NCBI GenBank assembly: GCA_021204285.1
Contig: JAJPZP010000112.1
Coordinates: 1-8,366, forward strand
DNA length: 8,366 bases
Direction of reading: 5' to 3'
From: Lachnospiraceae bacterium
GTDB taxonomy: Bacteria > Bacillota > Clostridia > Lachnospirales > Lachnospiraceae
Part shown: positions 6,235 through 8,366 of the stretch, one piece after another
How positions within the stretch are numbered: position 1 is the first letter of the stretch
How the letters are laid out: each line of letters starts with the position of its first letter
Made by a program: the position numbers and the translations under genes
The notes under the pieces: generated by a model
Told to the model about the DNA's origin: nothing
The model's database searches: none
The model's input: only the letters and a program-made list of their open reading frames with translations

Positions 6235-7641
6235 TCAGTAGATGACCGTATCCTCGTCCACCGCTTCTCCATTCAGCACGATGCGGTCATAGACCGTCAG
6301 TCCATAACTCGTTCCCTGTTCTACCAGCGTATATTCCTCATTCTGATCGAGGATCGTGATCTGGCGGAACTGCGTATATCCTTTGTTGATATTGTAGACA
6401 CCCTGCAGCGTACTCTTCTGCCCGATCTGGAAACGTTCCTGACTGTCCGTCTTCACAAGATAATCCCCGGTCGAGAGCAGTACCTCGCCGCTGGTATAAT
6501 CCGTCTCCAGCGGATCTACATAGTAGTAATCATCGTCCTCATAGTAGAGCGTTACACTCACAAACTCTGCATCCGACTGGCCATTCTCATCGTAAATCTC
6601 CTTCAGGAAGCCGCTTCCGTCCTCCTGCTCCACCAGATAGTCCTTCGGAATCAGGTAAAAATCCTTCTCGACAATCGCGGTGTTCGGAATCTTCAGACCC
6701 TCGTCATCGTCAACCAGGAATTCCACCTCAACGTAACGCTGATCGGCAAAGCGGACCATGGAGTTATTGAAATCCAGCCGTGCGCAGGGCGTCGATCCTA
6801 CATAGATAACAGAAAAAGACGCCCAGGCGGTCGTATCATCACGCGTGAAGCACACCTCCATGTATTCCGTCCCTTCCTCAAGATATTCAGCGGCCTCCTC
6901 GCTCGTGAGCGGGACAATCAACGTCCATTTTTCTGACTGGACAAGCTTATATGCCGACTCTCCTGCCTGAACGATCTCCTTCTTCAGACTACCCTCGTTG
7001 TAATCCGTGGAATCCAGCATGTCCTCCGTCACGCTATCCACTGTCACATCCTCATAGCCGTCCTCATAATACTCCACAATACCGACCTCGGCGGAGTAGA
7101 CTCTTGTAAACATCGAATCCTCTCCCGCCTCCTCGAGGCTGTCAAGCATACTCTGATTCAGAAGCTCCATCACGGAACTCTCAATATCCGCCTGGAAATC
7201 GTAAACTTCTGAGAAACTGCTGTCCTCATAATCACTCATAAAACTGCTGATTTCACTGCGAAGCGCGGAGTAATTGTCATCTGTCAGATCAATATTCTCC
7301 GCGTTTTCCTGAATCAACTCGTTGATATCGCCTTTCTCATCCACCGTATAAACCAGTGAAGATGTCGTCACACGATCTCCCGCACTGGCATAGTAGCTGA
7401 TGTAGCCCGTAGTCTCTGCCTGAAATATTGTCTCTTCGCGGATCGCGAAACCAGTGTAGCTGTGATTGACCGCCAGCGTACCGGTCGTCACTTCATATCC
7501 TGCAATGTGAGTAGAATGCAAACCCATATAAACGATGACGCACAGATAAAAAGCGACGGCGCCGAAAAAGACCAGATCAATATTGATCGGCCTGCGACTG
7601 TTCACGCGGATAATCTTTTTTTTCCTGCGTCGTCCGGGCAT
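6235..7641 (-). CDS. HlyD-like membrane-anchored adaptor protein, function unknown
   Basis: A 468-residue protein with a basic cytoplasmic N-terminus (MPGRRRKKKIIRVNSRR), one transmembrane segment (about 22-41) and a large, very acidic extracytoplasmic part. After the membrane segment comes a half barrel/lipoyl-like stretch (about 60-102, with TTGYISYYASAGDRV at 77-91), a helical acidic insert (about 103-180), a second lipoyl-like half (about 184-205), and C-terminal beta-rich domains (about 235-468) with LKIPNTAIV (316-324) and GLTVYDRIVLNG (447-458) resembling periplasmic-adaptor barrel elements. This order is that of HlyD-type membrane fusion proteins, but no ABC, MFS or RND pump is encoded nearby. 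AGAAGGAG sits 9 bases before the ATG. Position before yggS-sepF suggests an envelope or division role; that is inference. A stand-alone adaptor or germination/sporulation-linked envelope protein are alternatives. Confidence 0.8.
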   Translation of the reverse strand: MPGRRRKKKIIRVNSRRPINIDLVFFGAVAFYLCVIVYMGLHSTHIAGYEVTTGTLAVNHSYTGFAIREETIFQAETTGYISYYASAGDRVTTSSLVYTVDEKGDINELIQENAENIDLTDDNYSALRSEISSFMSDYEDSSFSEVYDFQADIESSVMELLNQSMLDSLEEAGEDSMFTRVYSAEVGIVEYYEDGYEDVTVDSVTEDMLDSTDYNEGSLKKEIVQAGESAYKLVQSEKWTLIVPLTSEEAAEYLEEGTEYMEVCFTRDDTTAWASFSVIYVGSTPCARLDFNNSMVRFADQRYVEVEFLVDDDEGLKIPNTAIVEKDFYLIPKDYLVEQEDGSGFLKEIYDENGQSDAEFVSVTLYYEDDDYYYVDPLETDYTSGEVLLSTGDYLVKTDSQERFQIGQKSTLQGVYNINKGYTQFRQITILDQNEEYTLVEQGTSYGLTVYDRIVLNGEAVDEDTVIY

Positions 7642-7669
7642 CCCCTGTAAACTCCTTCTTTACCTGACA

Positions 7670-7697
7670 AGCGGATGTCCGGAATCGGACATCCGCT
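7670..7697. terminator. Strong 12-bp hairpin between the P-loop gene and the HlyD-like gene
   Basis: GCGGATGTCCG (7671-7681) and CGGACATCCGC (7686-7696) are perfectly complementary around a four-base loop, and the A at 7670 pairs with the T at 7697. On the plus strand TCTTTT follows; on the minus strand, the direction of the genes, only TTGT follows. It lies about 30 bases before the HlyD-like start and just upstream of its ribosome binding site. It could be a partial terminator, an attenuator or an RNA-processing/stabilising structure inside the operon. The structure is certain; its function is inferred. Confidence 0.6.
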
Positions 7698-7723
7698 CTT
7701 TTGCACATCGTTCAGTTCATTGT

Positions 7724-7740
7724 ACGGAGTCGAACCCCGT
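7724..7740 (-). other. tRNA T-arm-like hairpin (not a complete tRNA)
   Basis: Read on the minus strand the sequence is ACGGGGTTCGACTCCGT: a 5-bp stem (one G-T pair) and the seven-base loop GTTCGAC, as in a tRNA or tmRNA T-arm. It begins 16 bases after the stop codon of the P-loop gene. No acceptor, D or anticodon arm can be built around it and no CCA follows, so a tRNA gene is excluded. Confidence 0.45.
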
Positions 7741-7756
7741 CCCCTCTTACATACGC

Positions 7757-8167
7757 CTAGATCACCATATCCCTGGCAAACTCCGGTAAATCCTCTTTAT
7801 TTACAGAAATACTCAGCACCATATTTACGCTGAACTGTTTACTGATATTGTCAAGCTGGCTCAGCACATCCGAGAGATCCTTCCCGTCAATCTTCGCAAT
7901 ATTCAGGAAGCCATCGAGATACATCTCCTGCAGATCGTAATCCTGTGAACAAATGCCGCTGATAAAACCGATGAACTGATCCGTATTCCGAAGCGGATAC
8001 TCTGATACATTGATAAGACGGACACGGTTGTCCAGTTCATGAATATTTTTGCCGGATTTGTCGAGATATACCACATTTCCATCCGTCGTCCCAACGACTT
8101 TATGTACGTGATCCAACAGTTTTTTTGTCTTTCCTTCACCCTTGACTCCAGTAATTATTTGTACCAT
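7757..8167 (-). CDS. Small P-loop ATP-binding protein, function unknown
   Basis: A 136-residue soluble protein with a clear Walker A motif, GVKGEGKT (7-14), at the very N-terminus, and a plausible Walker B strand EMYLDG (81-86, D85). The body (15-136) has alternating strand/helix character with no further recognised domain; it is much smaller than a normal P-loop NTPase and looks like a minimal core. Similar short proteins are known in clostridia and are usually annotated only as ATP-binding or hypothetical; that is recollection, not a search. The frame is open to 8311, but the ATG at 8167 is preferred because GAAGGAGGG lies just upstream and a good promoter (8205-8233) would put the longer start outside the transcript. 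It leads the HlyD-like/yggS/sepF block, separated from the next gene by 115 bases with two hairpins. Confidence 0.8.
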   Translation of the reverse strand: MVQIITGVKGEGKTKKLLDHVHKVVGTTDGNVVYLDKSGKNIHELDNRVRLINVSEYPLRNTDQFIGFISGICSQDYDLQEMYLDGFLNIAKIDGKDLSDVLSQLDNISKQFSVNMVLSISVNKEDLPEFARDMVI

Positions 8168-8194
8168 AGCAGTACCCTCCTTCGGTTTCTGTCG

Positions 8195-8213
8195 TGTTAT
8201 ATTCAGTATAACA
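8195..8213. promoter_or_regulatory. Operator-like 19-bp dyad over the -10 box
   Basis: TGTTATATTCAGTATAACA is a perfect 7-bp inverted repeat (TGTTATA / TATAACA) around a five-base centre. One arm overlaps the -10 box of the P-loop gene promoter and the other covers the predicted transcription start. This is the usual placing of a repressor operator. The cognate regulator is not encoded in the window. Confidence 0.55.
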
Positions 8214-8233
8214 TTCTGCCTCGCGGAATACAA
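8205..8233 (-). promoter_or_regulatory. Sigma-A type promoter of the P-loop gene
   Basis: On the minus strand TTGTAT (complement of 8228-8233) and TATACT (complement of 8205-8210) are exactly 17 bases apart, with TG in front of the -10 giving the extended form TGTTATACT. Predicted start of transcription is near 8198, about 30 bases before the ATG at 8167. The architecture is the same as that of the asnA promoter in this window. Confidence 0.75.
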
Positions 8234-8366
8234 GGTTAATTTACTGCGAATACTCACGGCGAGATTGCGGGAGCACGCCAGTGCGAAGCAATCTCGAGCT
8301 TTCACAAACACTAAGGAAACGCTGAAATAATAACACTTTCAGCTTAACTAGCCATCCAAGCGGATG
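8234..8366. repeat. Right-edge region with nested inverted repeats
   Basis: No gene is supported here. CGAGATTGC (8260-8268) pairs with GCAATCTCG (8288-8296), enclosing a second small stem GCAC/GTGC (8273-8276 and 8281-8284). GCTGAAA (8321-8327) pairs with TTTCAGC (8337-8343). CATCC and GGATG pair at the very edge (8353-8366). The minus frame is open for 41 codons from the edge to a TAA at 8241-8243, but has no start in view and no recognisable protein. The density of perfect repeats suggests an interspersed repeat or the end of a mobile element, which cannot be proved without the flanking sequence. Confidence 0.4.

Noticed and set aside
6216..6272. Upstream in-frame start for yggS giving 19 extra residues
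   Set aside because: The extension overlaps the HlyD-like gene, is unlike the family, and the ATG at 6215 has a near-perfect ribosome binding site.
6109..6936. Plus-strand open frame of 275 codons opposite yggS and the HlyD-like gene
   Set aside because: It lies antisense to two supported genes, straddles their junction and encodes no recognisable domain.
7690..7765. A complete tRNA or tmRNA gene around the T-arm-like sequence
   Set aside because: No acceptor, D or anticodon arm pairs, no CCA end, and the upstream side is the coding end of the P-loop gene.
8168..8311. Upstream in-frame start for the P-loop gene giving 48 extra residues
   Set aside because: It would start upstream of the predicted promoter, and the Walker A motif sits where an N-terminal P-loop is expected if translation begins at 8167.

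Overview
The window looks like chromosomal DNA from a Gram-positive clostridial bacterium, most probably a member of the Lachnospiraceae (Bacillota). Reasons: strong AGGAGG-type ribosome binding sites in front of nearly every gene, a SepF cell-division gene next to a YggS/YlmE-type PLP-binding protein, a single-membrane-anchored HlyD-like protein beside them, and a small clostridial-style P-loop protein. Base composition looks moderate (about half GC) and nothing suggests phage or plasmid DNA, except possibly the last ~100 bases. The genus cannot be fixed from sequence alone.

Layout. Two blocks of genes converge at about 2326. The left block reads rightward: a good sigma-A type promoter (136-164), then asnA (ammonia-dependent asparagine synthetase, 187-1197), a GreA-family transcript-cleavage factor (1210-1713) and an HD-domain hydrolase of unknown substrate (1735-2325). 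Gaps are 12 and 21 bases, so this is very probably one operon. The right block reads leftward from about 8200 to 2329: a small P-loop ATPase-like protein (7757-8167) with its own promoter and a perfect 19-bp dyad over the -10 box; a 115-base gap holding two hairpins; an HlyD-like membrane protein (6235-7641); yggS (5523-6215); sepF (4990-5508); a 125-base gap; then aroB (3755-4864), lspA (3234-3758) and an rluD-family pseudouridine synthase (2329-3237), the last three chained by two 4-base ATGA overlaps. Only 3 bases separate the two convergent stop codons, and a hairpin spans both.

How the genes fit together. yggS-sepF and lspA-rluD belong to the widely conserved division and cell-wall neighbourhood of Firmicutes (the ylm region through lspA-rluD). 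Here ylmG, ylmH and divIVA, often found after sepF, are absent from between these pairs and aroB, a shikimate-pathway gene, occupies the position. The HlyD-like protein and the P-loop protein are the least understood members and the best candidates for an undescribed envelope or division function. The left block (asparagine synthesis, RNA polymerase rescue, HD hydrolase) has no obvious shared pathway.

Regulatory and structural elements worth attention are the operator-like dyad at 8195-8213, the 12-bp intra-operon hairpin at 7670-7697, a tRNA T-arm look-alike at 7724-7740, the convergent-end hairpin at 2311-2337, and a pair of inverted repeats at 8260-8343 that may mark the edge of an interspersed or mobile element. 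No tRNA, rRNA, CRISPR array or complete insertion sequence was seen.
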